64,000 bases of DNA from Larkinella sp. C7 (GTDB lineage Bacteria; Bacteroidota; Bacteroidia; Cytophagales; Spirosomataceae). The notes below the pieces were generated by a model, which searched no databases, was not told where the DNA came from, and saw only the letters and a program-made list of their open reading frames with translations. Location of the stretch: contig NZ_VBSL01000015.1 in the NCBI RefSeq assembly GCF_006149005.1, positions 1 through 64,000 of the forward strand. The letters run 5' to 3'. This document shows positions 9,078 through 17,789 of the stretch, piece by piece. Position 1 is the first letter of the stretch; each line of letters begins with the position of its first letter. The translations under genes and the position numbers were made by a program.

Positions 9078-9857
9078 ATGGTAAAGAAAAGTCCGCTTAA
9101 GTTTTTTTTATTAAGTCTGTTGTTAATCGCAATCGATCAGTCTTCCAAACTCCTGGTGCATTTCAATATGGAACCGGGGTTTGCGGGGCAGATCCGATTG
9201 GTTGGTGACTGGCTTAAACTGCATTACGTTCTGAATCCAGGCATGGCCTTTGGCATGCAGCTGGGCCACGAATACGGCAAATTGCTGCTGAGTTTGTTCC
9301 GCTTGGTGGCCATGGCCGGCATTGGCTGGTATCTGGTGCATCTGGCCCACCGGGGTGCTCCCAACGGGCTGTTGTGGGCCATGGCGATGATTCTGGCCGG
9401 TGCCGTAGGCAACGTCATCGACAGCACGTTCTACGGTGTTTTTCTCGATAATGCGCCCTATGGTTCCACCACGCCCTGGTTTCACGGGCAGGTCATCGAC
9501 ATGGTTTTTGTAGATGTCTGGGAGGGCTTTTTGCCCGAATGGATACCGATCTGGGGCGGACAATACTATTCGACCCCGATCTTTAACATTGCGGATTCCT
9601 GCATTTTCGTCGGCGTCTGTATCATCCTGTTTTTTCAACGCCGGTTTTTCCGGGAGCAACACGAAGAGGATGGCCTGCTGCCCGACGATCTGTCGCCCGA
9701 TACGGCGTCGGTGCTTCCCGCCAGCGAGTTTGACGAAACGACGCCCACCGACTCCGATGCAACGGAAAAAGATCCCGATCCGGTTTCAACCGACGATCCG
9801 CAATCCAGCCCGCAACGCCCCCGAAACTCGCCGGAAGACAGCCCCCACGGACTGTAG
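9078..9857 (+). CDS. lspA: Lipoprotein signal peptidase (signal peptidase II)
   Basis: Inner-membrane aspartyl protease that removes signal peptides from diacylglyceryl-modified lipoproteins. The four-helix core is visible, with AIDQSSK in helix 1, NPGMAFGM, GNVIDSTFYG (Asp115) and FNIADSCIF (Asp173); the two Asp residues are the expected catalytic pair. A stretch of about 25 residues is inserted between helices 3 and 4 relative to E. coli. After helix 4 (RRFFREQ, about residue 193) the protein continues with a ~65-residue tail rich in Asp, Glu, Pro, Ser and Thr that is not part of the enzyme fold and is predicted to be cytoplasmic and disordered. Confidence 0.95.
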   Translation: MVKKSPLKFFLLSLLLIAIDQSSKLLVHFNMEPGFAGQIRLVGDWLKLHYVLNPGMAFGMQLGHEYGKLLLSLFRLVAMAGIGWYLVHLAHRGAPNGLLWAMAMILAGAVGNVIDSTFYGVFLDNAPYGSTTPWFHGQVIDMVFVDVWEGFLPEWIPIWGGQYYSTPIFNIADSCIFVGVCIILFFQRRFFREQHEEDGLLPDDLSPDTASVLPASEFDETTPTDSDATEKDPDPVSTDDPQSSPQRPRNSPEDSPHGL

Positions 9858-9882
9858 TTTCATAATTGGGACTGGGGCATTC

Positions 9883-11502
9883 CTATTGGCGGCTGCTGGT
9901 TTGTTTCTCTTCCAGCGGTGTGAAGTCCTTGAACATTTGCTTCAGGGCTTTGTCACTTGCTTCCGACTTGCTTCTCCAGGCAGCATCCAACTCCAGGGCA
10001 ACCAGCCCGGAAAGGCTCAGTGCTGCGCGAAAATCGTCCAGTTTCCGCACAAAATCCTGGTTCCGGCGCGTGGCCTTCAACGCAAACTCCCGTGCAAAGA
10101 CATCGCCTTTATTCTGTAGTTCACTTTTTTTGCTCATCACGTAATTAAACCGGTCGAGCAGATCTTTCATCGATTTTCCAATTACTTCCGTAGCCTCCAG
10201 CGTTCCCATCGTCAAAACCGCCGTTCCGCCCACCGCCGAAACATAGCGCAAATTGGTTTGAACCGTTGTGCTTTTGTTATTGGCAATAACGGCGGGAGTT
10301 ACGCCCGTTACGGCACCCAGCGATGCATTGGCAACCGAACGATTTCGCTTCCCTTTTTTGGCGCGCCGGTAGCTTTTTTTCAGTTCTTCTTCTTTCTCGC
10401 CCAACTGCTCCAGTAAATTCCAGGCCGTCACCAAAGCCTGACGGTATTGTGCGTAAAAATAGCGGTCTTTTTCATCTTCGTTAACCGCATTGTAGATCGT
10501 AAAATTGATTTTACGCTCTGCCCGGTTCTGGCCTTTATCCAGGGCAAAAAACACGATCTGAAACGCCAGTGAATCAAACGGGTCCTTGACGAAATCATAA
10601 CCGGGTTTCCAGATGAATTCATAATTGGTTTCGGTATTTTTCCGCAGCGCGCTCTTCGGTACCTCCTGACTTTCCGACAGAAAATCGAAGGTGGTAATGT
10701 CGTCGTCGCCGTTGGGATCACCCAGGTAAAACTTCAGGTTGACTGTGGCATTTTCCTTGATCTTTACCCGCGGTTCTTCCGGGATCAGGGTAATTTCCGG
10801 CGGCACATCCATCTGGGTTACTTCCACTTTCAAACGCCCTTTCGTCCGGGATTTGGCGGGTTGATCTTCGACCCAGAACTCAATGTATTGCCCCTTGTTG
10901 GCCCTCAAATGGTTGAACTGGTTGAGAGATAACTGCCATGTAAATTCGCCCTGCGCCGTCAGTTTCGAACTCTCCGGCATCTGGTCGGCAATGGGAATAA
11001 AAACTACGGGATCATTGTCTTCATCGCGAACGGCAGCCGCATCGATTTTATAAACATTCTGCGTTTTGTTGCGAACGTAAAAAGGCCGCAAATCACCAAT
11101 AATCGGCGGTCGGTTGACATGCTGTACTTTAATGTCGACCGACTGCGTGGCGGTTTCGCCCTGCTTATTGCGAATTTCGAAAATCAGCGGAATGCTTTTG
11201 GTTGTATTGATCCGGTCGGCTAGGTCAAAGCCCGGTGTCCACCGGAAGTGGCCCGTCGAGTCCAGCGTCATTCCTTCCATCTGTCCCTGCTTAATGGCAT
11301 AGGTCACCGAATCGGTCTTGCTGCCCCCGGCTCTGATCAGCACATCGATGGTCTGGCCTTCTGAGACGACATTCCAGTTCGCGTTTTGCCGGTCCAACTG
11401 ATGAGGTAGGATTATTTGAAGAGATTTAGCTTCCTGCGCTAAAGCGGTCAGTCTGGTTAAGATTACGAATAAAGTAACTATACTCCCTATTTTTTGAAAC
11501 AT
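9883..11502 (-). CDS. Secreted protein with cadherin-like repeats and C-terminal helical region
   Basis: 539-residue exported protein; signal peptide 1-22 ending LALAQ-like (LTALAQ). Residues about 30-340 contain three tandem beta-sandwich (cadherin/Ig-like) repeats, each with phrases such as DSTGHFRWTPGFD, AQGEFTWQLS and NYEFIWKPGYDFV, and Asp-rich loops (DEDNDP, DPNGDDD) that could bind calcium. From about 350 on the protein is helical and charged (EQLGEKEEELKKSYRRAKKG), with a hydrophobic Ala/Thr/Val stretch around 395-435. I do not recognise a named family; homologues would be expected as hypothetical proteins in Cytophagales. It converges on lspA with only 25 bases between the stops. Confidence 0.75.
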   Translation of the reverse strand: MFQKIGSIVTLFVILTRLTALAQEAKSLQIILPHQLDRQNANWNVVSEGQTIDVLIRAGGSKTDSVTYAIKQGQMEGMTLDSTGHFRWTPGFDLADRINTTKSIPLIFEIRNKQGETATQSVDIKVQHVNRPPIIGDLRPFYVRNKTQNVYKIDAAAVRDEDNDPVVFIPIADQMPESSKLTAQGEFTWQLSLNQFNHLRANKGQYIEFWVEDQPAKSRTKGRLKVEVTQMDVPPEITLIPEEPRVKIKENATVNLKFYLGDPNGDDDITTFDFLSESQEVPKSALRKNTETNYEFIWKPGYDFVKDPFDSLAFQIVFFALDKGQNRAERKINFTIYNAVNEDEKDRYFYAQYRQALVTAWNLLEQLGEKEEELKKSYRRAKKGKRNRSVANASLGAVTGVTPAVIANNKSTTVQTNLRYVSAVGGTAVLTMGTLEATEVIGKSMKDLLDRFNYVMSKKSELQNKGDVFAREFALKATRRNQDFVRKLDDFRAALSLSGLVALELDAAWRSKSEASDKALKQMFKDFTPLEEKQTSSRQ

Positions 11503-11681
11503 GAGGAATCGTCACCGATGGTTTGTAAGTGTAACGTAAAAATAATAGATAGATTTCATGGAAACCGTAAACACAACGTATAATTGATGAAACGATTCTC
11601 AATGCACCACCTTTTTTGTACTAATTTAAGAAAAAGTTGACGCACGATTTCGTTCAATTTAAGGTCTGCGGGTGGCTGATA

Positions 11682-11711
11682 AACAAAAAGCCGCCCATTG
11701 CTGGACGGCTT
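11682..11711 (-). terminator. Terminator of the uppS-bamA-ompH operon
   Basis: Arms at 11688-11696 and 11703-11711 pair as AAGCCG/CGGCTT with two further pairs inside one mismatch; on the minus strand the stem runs into five T then GTTT. It lies 22 bases beyond the stop of the last ompH gene. Confidence 0.78.
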
Positions 11712-11732
11712 CCGTTCTCTTGATGGTATCGG

Positions 11733-12374
11733 TTAGTTTTTCTTCGGAGCGGGAGTCGTCGGTTTTGCCGTCGTTGGATTGGCTGCCGGCTGTGCCGCGG
11801 CCTGTTTCGACGGAAGAGCAACCCCCATCTTTTTAAACACCAACTCCGTCACATCGTTTTCCTCGGGGGCATAGAGCAGAACCGGAATCGTACCGGAACC
11901 TGCATCGAGGTTAAAAATGAACGTAAAGCCGCTCTCTTTGGCAACCGCGTCGATGTTCTTCTGGATTTTTTGCATCACCGGGTTGACCAACTGGTTGTAT
12001 TTCGTTTGCAACTGGGTCGACGAGTTTGCCTGGAACTCCTGAATCCGCTGCTGCAGTCCCTGCAATTCCTTTTCTTTATCCGCTTTGATCAAATCAGACA
12101 TCTGGGCCTGACCCTTCTCGTAAGCAGCCAGTTTGTCCTGAAATTCTTTGGACATTTCCTGGTAATTTTTCTCCAACTGCGTACGCTGAATGGTAATCTG
12201 GTTCTGAATATCTTTGCTTTCCGGCATATTTTGCAGGATGTATTCCATATTCGTATAACCAATCTTCACAGAAGCCGTCGGGGCCGCTGTCGTGGCCGGT
12301 TGTTGCGCCTGTGCCCACACCTGGCTACCTCCTAATAGCAGAGTTACTGCCAGTGCAATGAGTTTGTTTTTCAT
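11733..12374 (-). CDS. OmpH/Skp-family periplasmic chaperone (second copy)
   Basis: 213-residue Skp-like protein with a cleavable signal peptide (cut after VWAQAQ, about residue 24). The start of the mature region (KIGYTNMEYILQNMP) and the long charged coiled-coil at about 55-125 (TQLEKNYQEMSKEFQDKLAAYEKG and following) are characteristic. The C-terminus has a Pro/Ala/Thr-rich tail (AAQPAANPTTAKPTTPAPKKN). It should form the trimeric tentacle chaperone that holds unfolded outer-membrane proteins in the periplasm. It follows the first ompH gene by 10 bases and ends the envelope operon. Confidence 0.9.
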   Translation of the reverse strand: MKNKLIALAVTLLLGGSQVWAQAQQPATTAAPTASVKIGYTNMEYILQNMPESKDIQNQITIQRTQLEKNYQEMSKEFQDKLAAYEKGQAQMSDLIKADKEKELQGLQQRIQEFQANSSTQLQTKYNQLVNPVMQKIQKNIDAVAKESGFTFIFNLDAGSGTIPVLLYAPEENDVTELVFKKMGVALPSKQAAAQPAANPTTAKPTTPAPKKN

Positions 12375-12384
12375 TTCTACCTCG

Positions 12385-13026
12385 TTATTTTGGTTGTTTT
12401 GTAGGTTTACTGGTATTAGATTTAGAATTGCCCGCCGGGTTTAATTCCTTCTCCGGCGGATTGGTACTCACGGGTTCGGACGCCGGGGCGTTTTTGGCTT
12501 TCTGATCGGCCGTCAACCCCAACTCTTCCATGACGTAGTCGGTGTAATCGTGCTTCGGATTGGTAAAAAGCAGGACAACCCCTTCGCTGGCTTTATCGAG
12601 CACCATGTCCAGTCGTTTCTGAGCCGCCACTTTGTCGATGGCCCGGATCACGGTTTCGGTCACGGGTTTCATCAGGTCTTTCTTTTTCTCAAACAACAAG
12701 CCCTCGTACCCAAACACTTTGTTGTTATACTCCCGTGCTTCGCGCTCTTTATCGCTAATGATCCGCAACCGATCCCGCTTCATGTCTTCCGTCAGCAGGA
12801 TTTCTTCGGCCTGATAGGTCTTTTGCAATTTGTCGATCTCCGAATATTTATCCTGAATATCCTTCGACCATTTCTCGGCAAATTTGTCGATCTCCGTCAG
12901 CGCTTTCTGGTAAGCAGGCATTTTGCTCGTAATAAATTCCGAGTCAACATACCCAATTTTTTGCGCCTGTACCGACCCAAAAGCCGAAAAGGAGAGCAAA
13001 GTTACAAAAATAAGTCCTTTTTTCAT
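12385..13026 (-). CDS. OmpH/Skp-family periplasmic chaperone (first copy)
   Basis: 213-residue Skp-like chaperone. The ATG at 13026 is chosen because it begins the signal peptide MKKGLIFVTLLSFSAFGSVQA; the open frame continues 17 codons upstream without sense. The mature part starts QKIGYVDSEFITSKMP, followed by a coiled-coil at about 45-120 rich in Lys, Glu and Asp. The tail is Pro/Asn/Ser/Lys-rich. It lies between bamA and the second ompH and is probably co-transcribed with both, matching its role in feeding substrates to BamA. Confidence 0.9.
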   Translation of the reverse strand: MKKGLIFVTLLSFSAFGSVQAQKIGYVDSEFITSKMPAYQKALTEIDKFAEKWSKDIQDKYSEIDKLQKTYQAEEILLTEDMKRDRLRIISDKEREAREYNNKVFGYEGLLFEKKKDLMKPVTETVIRAIDKVAAQKRLDMVLDKASEGVVLLFTNPKHDYTDYVMEELGLTADQKAKNAPASEPVSTNPPEKELNPAGNSKSNTSKPTKQPK

Positions 13027-13142
13027 GACATTTTTTGAAACAAAACCAGTGTGCTTCGACATTATTTTATTCTGCATGAACCCATTACGGTCAACGAGTT
13101 ACCTGTTTTGCATCTCCTAATAACGTCTCAAAGCCCGATTTC

Positions 13143-15788
13143 TTATCTGATCTGCTGCCCAATTGTAAAGTGGAATTGACCGCCCGGTCCGACGCGGGTC
13201 GGTGATCCCGGCATCCGGTCGAAACCGTAACCATAGTCAATTCCGATCAACCCAAAGGCGGGCATGAAGATCCGTGCCCCTGCACCCACCGACCGTTTCA
13301 GGTCAAACGGATTGTAGCTTTTGAAGCTTCCCCAGTTATTTCCTGCCTCCAGGAAGGTCAGAACGAAAATCGTTGCCGACGGGTTCAGCGAGACCGGATA
13401 CCGGAGTTCCATCACGTATTTGCTGAACGCCAAACCGCCCTGCGACCGTTCCAATGGGGTGGGTGAAACACCGTTCAGACCCGTGTAGACATCGCGGTCA
13501 TTGTACCCGCGCAAACCGATGATGTCCTGGGCGAGCGCAAACTGTCCTGTACCAGCCAAACCTGAACCACCCAACACAAACCGCTCAAAAGGACTGAAAA
13601 CCGTCCGGTTGTTATACCGCCCCAGGAAGCCCATGTGGGCGCGGGCATTCAGAACCAGTTTACCGGTTACGGTGGCAAACCAACTGGCATCGAACATCCA
13701 CTTGTGGTATTCAACCCACTTGTACCGGTCTTTCACGTCCACATTCGCATTTGTGGTCTTGTTCGAGAACGCCGAGTAAGGCGGGGTGAAGGTGGCCAGC
13801 AGGGAGATCGACGAACCCGACCGGGGGAACTGCGGATTATCGATGCTGTTCCGGGCCAGGGTGCTGTTGAAGGTGATGCTATTGGATGTACCGTCGCGCA
13901 GACCGATGCCGAAAATATCGTAGTTGTTCAATTCATACCGCTGGTAGGTCAGCGAATTGCTCAACTGGAAAAAGTCATCCGGGAAACGCAATCGGCGGCC
14001 CAGACCCAGAGAAATCATGGTGTTTCCGTAAGATCCCAGGAAGTTTTTACCGTAAGCACTCGGATTGGTATACAACTGGTTATAATCCGAAATGCGATAG
14101 ACCGTGCGCGACAAACTCACCGAGAACGAGTTAGGCCGTTTTCCACCCAGCCACGGTTCGGTAAACGTCAGTGAGTAGGTCTGGAACTGCCGTCCGTTGG
14201 CCTGAAAACGCAGGGCCAGTTTCTGCCCGTCACCCGCTGGCAACGGCCGCCAGGCTTTCATGTTGGTGATGTTGCGCGCCGAGAAGTTGTTGAACACCAG
14301 ACCCAGCGTACCGACAAATCCGACGTAACCACCCCAGCCACCGGACAATTCAATCTGGTCACTCGGTTTTTCTTCGACCGTATATTCAATGTCTACCGTG
14401 CCATCGGGCTGTGGAACCGGGTTGATGCCGATCTTTTCCGGATCGAAATAACCAAGTGTCGACAATTCGCGCTGTGTCCGGATGATGTCGGTTTTACTGA
14501 ACTTCTGACCGGGCAGTGTCCGGATTTCCCGCAACACGACGTGGTCACTGGTTTTGGTGTTTCCGTTCAGGATGATCCGGTTGATGGTGGCCTGCTTGCC
14601 TTCAAAAATCCGGAATTCAATGTCGAGCGAATCGCCTTCCACGCTTTTGATCACGTCTTCGGCGTTGAAATACAGGTACCCGCGGTCCATGTAAGCTGAA
14701 CTCAGGTCACTGCCGGGAATCCCGTTTTTCTTTTTCTCAATGTCTTCTTTGCTGTATACATCGCCTTTTTTCAGCCCCAGAACCTGCGTCAACTGTTCGT
14801 CGGTATACAGGTAATTGCCTTCCCAGCTAATGGTGCGAACGTAGTATTTCTGCCCCTCGTCAATGTTCATGATGATATTGACGGTCCGGTCGTCGTGGGC
14901 GTAGACCGAGTCGAAGGTGACGGCGGCATCCCGGTAGCCCTCTTTGTTGTAAAACTCGACAATCTTCTGTTTGTCTTCTTCAAATTTCTTCGGAACGAAC
15001 TTGGAAGGCGTAAACAGGCGGCCAAACCGCATCTGCTTGGTACCTTTCATTTTCATCCGGATTTTCGACTCGTCCACCAGTTCCCGGCCGCGAATCTCGA
15101 TGTTGTTAATCTTGACCTTGCTTCCCTTGTCGATCGACACCCGCATGGTAGCCTGGTTGCGGGTGCTATCGGTTGGCACCGACAGGATTTTCACTTTCGT
15201 GTTCAGGTAGCCTTTCTCAACGAAATACTTCTTGACACTCAGTTGCGTATTTTTGATTAACGTGTTGGAAATCAGACGCCCCAGGTTCAATTTTATCTTG
15301 TCCTTCAGCGCGTCCTGTTCTGATTTTTTAATCCCGACGAACGTTACCTTGTACAGGCGGGGTTGCTCTTTGATCGATACATTGAGGGTTACCTGCGAAC
15401 CGTCGACTTTGGTGGCCAGGATCTCGACATCTTCGAGCAGTCCCTGTCCCATCAGACGTTTGATGGCTCCGTTGATGGCTTCGCCCGGAATCCGGATTTT
15501 ATCACCGACTTTCAAACCCGTCAGCGAGAGCAGGGAGTTGGGATCGAGGTATTTGTTTCCGGTTACGGTAAGCCCTTCAATTTCGTACTCTTTCGGATCG
15601 GCGTAGTTCAGCTCGATGAGGGAAGGCGTTGAGGAGATTGGCGACTGGCCCGTCGTAATACGTCCGCCCCCGAATCCCGGCCGAACCTGCGCCTGCGCCG
15701 ACAGCGCGATGAACAGCGTCAGCGAGACCACTCCCGCCAAAAATCGTTTCCTGCTCAAAAATACCAAGGTGGTAGGAGTTCCTTTCAT
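13143..15788 (-). CDS. bamA: Outer-membrane protein assembly factor BamA
   Basis: 881-residue Omp85-family insertase. After a signal sequence (about 1-33) there are five POTRA domains (about 65-480), each with the beta-alpha-alpha-beta-beta pattern; IEGLTVTGNKYLDPNSLLSL opens the first and VEEKPSDQIELSGGWGG marks the join to the barrel. The 16-strand barrel ends in FHFTIGQQIR rather than a bare aromatic, and the GIDYGYGFD strand and an R-G-Y-N block (IIGLRGYN, the lid-loop RGF equivalent) are visible. Only three bases separate its start from the uppS stop. Neighbours uppS and two ompH genes make this the canonical Bacteroidota envelope-assembly operon. Confidence 0.95.
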   Translation of the reverse strand: MKGTPTTLVFLSRKRFLAGVVSLTLFIALSAQAQVRPGFGGGRITTGQSPISSTPSLIELNYADPKEYEIEGLTVTGNKYLDPNSLLSLTGLKVGDKIRIPGEAINGAIKRLMGQGLLEDVEILATKVDGSQVTLNVSIKEQPRLYKVTFVGIKKSEQDALKDKIKLNLGRLISNTLIKNTQLSVKKYFVEKGYLNTKVKILSVPTDSTRNQATMRVSIDKGSKVKINNIEIRGRELVDESKIRMKMKGTKQMRFGRLFTPSKFVPKKFEEDKQKIVEFYNKEGYRDAAVTFDSVYAHDDRTVNIIMNIDEGQKYYVRTISWEGNYLYTDEQLTQVLGLKKGDVYSKEDIEKKKNGIPGSDLSSAYMDRGYLYFNAEDVIKSVEGDSLDIEFRIFEGKQATINRIILNGNTKTSDHVVLREIRTLPGQKFSKTDIIRTQRELSTLGYFDPEKIGINPVPQPDGTVDIEYTVEEKPSDQIELSGGWGGYVGFVGTLGLVFNNFSARNITNMKAWRPLPAGDGQKLALRFQANGRQFQTYSLTFTEPWLGGKRPNSFSVSLSRTVYRISDYNQLYTNPSAYGKNFLGSYGNTMISLGLGRRLRFPDDFFQLSNSLTYQRYELNNYDIFGIGLRDGTSNSITFNSTLARNSIDNPQFPRSGSSISLLATFTPPYSAFSNKTTNANVDVKDRYKWVEYHKWMFDASWFATVTGKLVLNARAHMGFLGRYNNRTVFSPFERFVLGGSGLAGTGQFALAQDIIGLRGYNDRDVYTGLNGVSPTPLERSQGGLAFSKYVMELRYPVSLNPSATIFVLTFLEAGNNWGSFKSYNPFDLKRSVGAGARIFMPAFGLIGIDYGYGFDRMPGSPTRVGPGGQFHFTIGQQIR

Positions 15789-15791
15789 ACG

Positions 15792-16532
15792 TCACTTTAC
15801 GAGTTGTTCACTGGTTTTTCCAAAACGCCGTTCACGGTTCTGATAAGTCAGAATCGCTTCCCACAAATGTGGTTTACGGAAATCGGGCCACAACACGTCA
15901 TTAATAATATAGAGTTCTGCGTAAGCCAATTGCCAGAGCATAAAATTGCTGATGCGGTGATCGCCACCCGTCCGGATCATCAGATCGACCTCGTCGATGC
16001 CTTCGGTTGCCAGCGCGCCGGCAAACACGTCTTCATTGATCTGGTCGGGCGTCAGGGTTCCGTCCTGTACCTGTCGGGCCAGCTTTTTAGTGGCTTCCAG
16101 AATATCCCATTTTCCGCTGTAACTCAACGCCAGATTCAAATTCAGGCCGTCGTTATTCTCCGTCAACCGCATGGCTTCGATCAGTTCCGACCGGCAATCT
16201 TTGGGTAACGTACTGATGCTGCCAATGGCCGTTAACCGAACGTTGTTTTCCATCAAGGTAGGAACTTCGCCCCGGATGGTGTGCACCAGCAGGTGCATCA
16301 GCGCATCGATTTCCATCTTGGGACGGCTCCAGTTTTCGGTGGAAAAAGTATAGAGTGTCAGGTACTTCACGCCCAATTCTGCACATCCTTCGGTTACTTC
16401 TCTGACGGCTTTGATTGCATTCCGATGGCCGAACACCCGTGCAGCTCCCTGCTTTTTGGCCCAGCGTCCATTTCCGTCCATGATAACGGCGATGTGTCGG
16501 GGCAGATTGCTCAGGTCAATGAGTTCTTTCAT
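15792..16532 (-). CDS. uppS: Isoprenyl transferase (undecaprenyl diphosphate synthase)
   Basis: 246-residue cis-prenyltransferase that extends farnesyl diphosphate with isopentenyl diphosphate to the C55 carrier lipid. Catalytic region MDGNGRWAKKQG (Asp19) is near the N-terminus; the C-terminal signature reads RTGGDHRISNFMLWQLAYAE followed by WPDF. The position usually Glu in the RTSGE-type motif is Asp here. It is the first gene of the uppS-bamA-ompH-ompH operon. Upstream, 16570-16589 holds a small CGGCCC/GGGCCG hairpin in the leader, of unknown role. Confidence 0.95.
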   Translation of the reverse strand: MKELIDLSNLPRHIAVIMDGNGRWAKKQGAARVFGHRNAIKAVREVTEGCAELGVKYLTLYTFSTENWSRPKMEIDALMHLLVHTIRGEVPTLMENNVRLTAIGSISTLPKDCRSELIEAMRLTENNDGLNLNLALSYSGKWDILEATKKLARQVQDGTLTPDQINEDVFAGALATEGIDEVDLMIRTGGDHRISNFMLWQLAYAELYIINDVLWPDFRKPHLWEAILTYQNRERRFGKTSEQLVK

Positions 16533-16631
16533 TCAGCCGGATTCGTTTTAACAAACTTTAACATAAAGACGGCCCGACGAGGTGGGCCGATCAAAATCAG
16601 GCTGCAAGTTACTAAAAAGCACACGGTTTTA

Positions 16632-16708
16632 AAAGGCATGAGGGAGCGAAGCAACGAGGGAGTGATTTATATTTTCACACCGTCGATCTTTCACTCCCTC
16701 ATGCCTTT
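16632..16708. repeat. Inverted repeat with 15-bp perfect arms
   Basis: Left arm AAAGGCATGAGGGAG (16632-16646) and right arm CTCCCTCATGCCTTT (16694-16708) are exact reverse complements separated by 47 bases. A second GAGGGAGTGA at 16657-16666 can pair alternatively with TCACTCCCTC at 16691-16700. The element sits in a non-coding gap beside a decayed regulator fragment and may be a REP-like or mobile-element relic. Confidence 0.7.
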
Positions 16709-16740
16709 AGGCCTTCCTGCGAATAAAGTCGGAGCAAGCA

Positions 16741-17009
16741 ATGTTACAACGGGTGTCGGGCCTCACTTTTTTCGCCAAACAATCCCCGGAAACCCTGCTA
16801 CATAAACTGACCGGTTTTTCACCCAATCAGTTTATGCAGGAAATCCGGCTTCAAACCGTCCGTGAATGGCTCGAAAACCAGCAGTATGGGACGGTTAAGG
16901 AAGTGTGCTGCGCCGTTGTCAGAATGTCGTCTATTTTTCGCGGCTTTTTCTGAATCGCTTTGGCTGCTATCCGGCAACCCATCTCCCAACAGCGGAAGTA
17001 TCGTCGTAG
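16741..17009 (+). pseudogene. AraC-type HTH domain remnant, frameshifted
   Basis: The frame from 16741 reads like the C-terminal DNA-binding domain of an AraC regulator or of a hybrid two-component system: LLHKLTGFSPNQFMQEIRLQ then EWLENQQYGTVKEV. After about residue 60 the family similarity moves to another frame, which reads VYFSRLFLNRFGCYPATHLP and ends at a TAG at 17007-17009; this is the expected YFSRLF helix of the same domain. A one-base loss near 16925 explains the break. No sensor or effector domain precedes it; the region to the left is the inverted repeat. It is therefore a truncated, frameshifted relic. Confidence 0.72.
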
Positions 17010-17015
17010 CCGACT

Positions 17016-17789
17016 CTATAACTCCATCAGGCTTTTCAGCTTATCGTGAAAACTGCTTCCGGTTAATAGCTGAGTGGCTTTTTTATCCCGCATGATAACT
17101 GCATACTTCCCGTTAAAATGCCGCTGAATTTCCTGAATATGGCGGGAGTTCAGGAGCGTCGAGCGGCTGATCCGGGTGAACGAATCCGGCAATTTTTCTT
17201 CCAGCGTCGAAATGGTGTGATTGGTCAAAAACTGCTGACCATCAACGGTATGAAGAAACACATATTTATCTTCCGCTTCAAAATAGGCAATGGTAGCAAG
17301 TGGAATCAGCAAAATGCGGTCGCCGGTTTTGACGGAAATGGAATGCAGTTCTTTTTTGGGTTTCAGCAGTTCCAGCACATGCCGTAAGTCCGGACTGGAA
17401 CCCGTCGGTGCCGAATGCGATTTGCGGATGCGCGCGACGGTTTTTTCCAGACGCTCCGGTTCGATGGGTTTCAGGAGGTAGTCGATGGAGTTTTCTTCGA
17501 AGGCCCGGACGGCGTAATCGTCGTAGGCCGTGGCAAAAACCACAATCGGCAGATAAGGCAGTTTCGCCAGCATCTCGAAACCGTTCAGTCCCGGCATTTC
17601 AATATCCAGAAAAATAAGATCCGGTTCGAGGGCTTCCACGGCTTTCAAACCTTCCAGCCCATTCCCCGCTTCGCCCACAATCTCGAACGTGTCGCCATAC
17701 GCACCCAACAAACGCCGGAGCCGGTTGATGGCCAGGGGTTCGTCGTCCGCCAACAAGGTTCGGAGGGGAAATTCAGCGGCCATTCTCAT
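17016..17789 (-). CDS. LytTR-family response regulator
   Basis: 257-residue regulator. The receiver domain covers about 9-125, with the acidic pair in LLADDEPLA (Asp15/16), phospho-acceptor Asp62 in FLDIEMPGLNG, and Lys107 in the KPIE loop. The LytTR DNA-binding domain follows at about 155-255 (ISVKTGDRILLIPLATIAYFEAEDKYVFL is its first part, then SRSTLLNSRHI). The ATG overlaps the kinase stop in an ATGA, so the pair is translationally coupled. ATG at 17783 is an alternative start. Targets are likely promoters of this receptor-kinase unit or other envelope genes, but no LytTR site was identified. Confidence 0.92.
   Translation of the reverse strand: MRMAAEFPLRTLLADDEPLAINRLRRLLGAYGDTFEIVGEAGNGLEGLKAVEALEPDLIFLDIEMPGLNGFEMLAKLPYLPIVVFATAYDDYAVRAFEENSIDYLLKPIEPERLEKTVARIRKSHSAPTGSSPDLRHVLELLKPKKELHSISVKTGDRILLIPLATIAYFEAEDKYVFLHTVDGQQFLTNHTISTLEEKLPDSFTRISRSTLLNSRHIQEIQRHFNGKYAVIMRDKKATQLLTGSSFHDKLKSLMEL

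Noticed and set aside
11733-13026. Two adjacent ompH genes as a novel duplication
   Set aside because: Paired OmpH/Skp genes behind bamA are the normal arrangement in Bacteroidota.
12385-13077. Longer start for the first ompH gene at 13077
   Set aside because: The signal peptide begins at the internal ATG (13026); the 17 extra residues would bury it.
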